This document shows, in pieces, positions 5,132-5,366 of a stretch of 5,366 bases of DNA. Source of the stretch: an uncultured Bacilli bacterium. GTDB taxonomy: Bacteria > Bacillota_I > Bacilli_A > RF39 > UBA660. The translations under genes and the position numbers were made by a program. Numbering within the stretch: the first letter of the stretch is position 1; every line of letters begins with the position of its first letter. Where the stretch lies: NCBI GenBank assembly GCA_944359595.1, contig CALVSV010000112.1:1-5366 (forward strand), written 5' to 3'. Below the pieces are notes generated by a model that was not told where the DNA came from, did no database searches, and saw only the letters and a list, made by a program, of their open reading frames with translations.

Positions 5132-5366
5132 ATGGAAGAAAACAAAAAGAAGAAAATAAGTATAATAATAATATCAGTCCTACTAGTAATGTTACTTATA
5201 ATAAGTGCAAGTTACGCATATTTTTCTAGTAGGGGAGAAAGTAGTGAAAAAGAAGTACAAGCAGGAACACTTAGAATAATATATACTGATAATACAGAAG
5301 GTTCAGTAACAATAGATAACATAATACCAATATATGATACTGAAATAAAAACAAAAGCAAATAAAT
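5132..5366 (+). CDS. TasA/camelysin-like protein with SipW-type signal, N-terminal part
   Basis: The first 78 codons of a gene that runs off the right edge. Translation shows a short basic start (MEENKKKK), a hydrophobic helix (about 9-25), and SASYAYFSS (25-33), a probable cleavage region after Ala29. VQAGTLRIIY (42-51) follows. The SASYAYF then AGTL pattern is that of SipW-dependent signal peptides in TasA, CalY and related matrix or surface proteins. The start is supported by AAAGGAG (5117-5123), eight bases upstream. By family knowledge such proteins are cleaved by the SipW signal peptidase and may form extracellular fibres; whether this one does cannot be seen from the fragment. It follows the pilin-like gene after 156 bases and is probably transcribed from its own promoter as well. 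Confidence 0.8.
   Translation, partial: MEENKKKKISIIIISVLLVMLLIISASYAYFSSRGESSEKEVQAGTLRIIYTDNTEGSVTIDNIIPIYDTEIKTKANK

Noticed and set aside
4792..5145. Minus-strand ORF of 117 codons crossing the end of the pilin-like gene and the leader
   Set aside because: It lies antisense to well-supported coding sequence, its product has no family features, and it would read through the GC hairpin; it is a shadow frame.

Overview
The window reads as chromosomal DNA from a low-GC Gram-positive bacterium (Firmicutes/Bacilli). By eye it is strongly A+T rich, codon use favours A/T endings, and ribosome binding sites are of the AGGAGG type. TGA acts as a normal stop: parB ends in a tandem TGATGA exactly where its C-terminal domain should end, so the Mycoplasma code is unlikely. 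The mix of genes resembles uncultured gut Bacilli (RF39/Erysipelotrichales-like genomes), but that placement is inference from family resemblance remembered from such genomes.

Layout, all on the + strand. Positions 1-204 hold the C-terminal end of ParA/Soj. It is followed by parB/spo0J (194-1081), an MscS-type mechanosensitive channel (1081-1887), a 62-residue DUF951 protein (1877-2065), an AbgT-family transporter (2065-3633) and a large protein with a type IV prepilin signal (3641-4975). Every junction is an overlap of 1 or 11 bases or a gap of 7 bases, so these genes look like one translationally coupled transcription unit. parA-parB-mscS-DUF951 is the conserved origin-proximal chromosome segregation neighbourhood of Firmicutes. 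The usual continuation (ychF, rpsF, ssb, rpsR) is absent, and the transporter and surface genes sit there instead.

The only real intergenic region, 4976-5131, is short but rich. It has a plausible sigma-A promoter, a GC-rich hairpin that contains a G8 run, and an outer 11-bp inverted repeat wrapped around that hairpin. A second hairpin pairs with part of the Shine-Dalgarno sequence of the next gene. That gene begins at 5132 and runs off the window. It encodes a membrane-anchored or secreted protein with a SipW-dependent (TasA/camelysin-like) signal. The structured leader before this gene is the best candidate here for an undescribed regulatory element.

Functionally, the left half serves chromosome segregation and osmotic protection. 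The right half is devoted to transport and the cell surface: an AbgT-type carrier, a pilin-like protein with a large ectodomain, and a TasA-like protein. No prepilin peptidase, pilus ATPase, SipW peptidase, transposase, CRISPR array, tRNA or rRNA is visible in the window.
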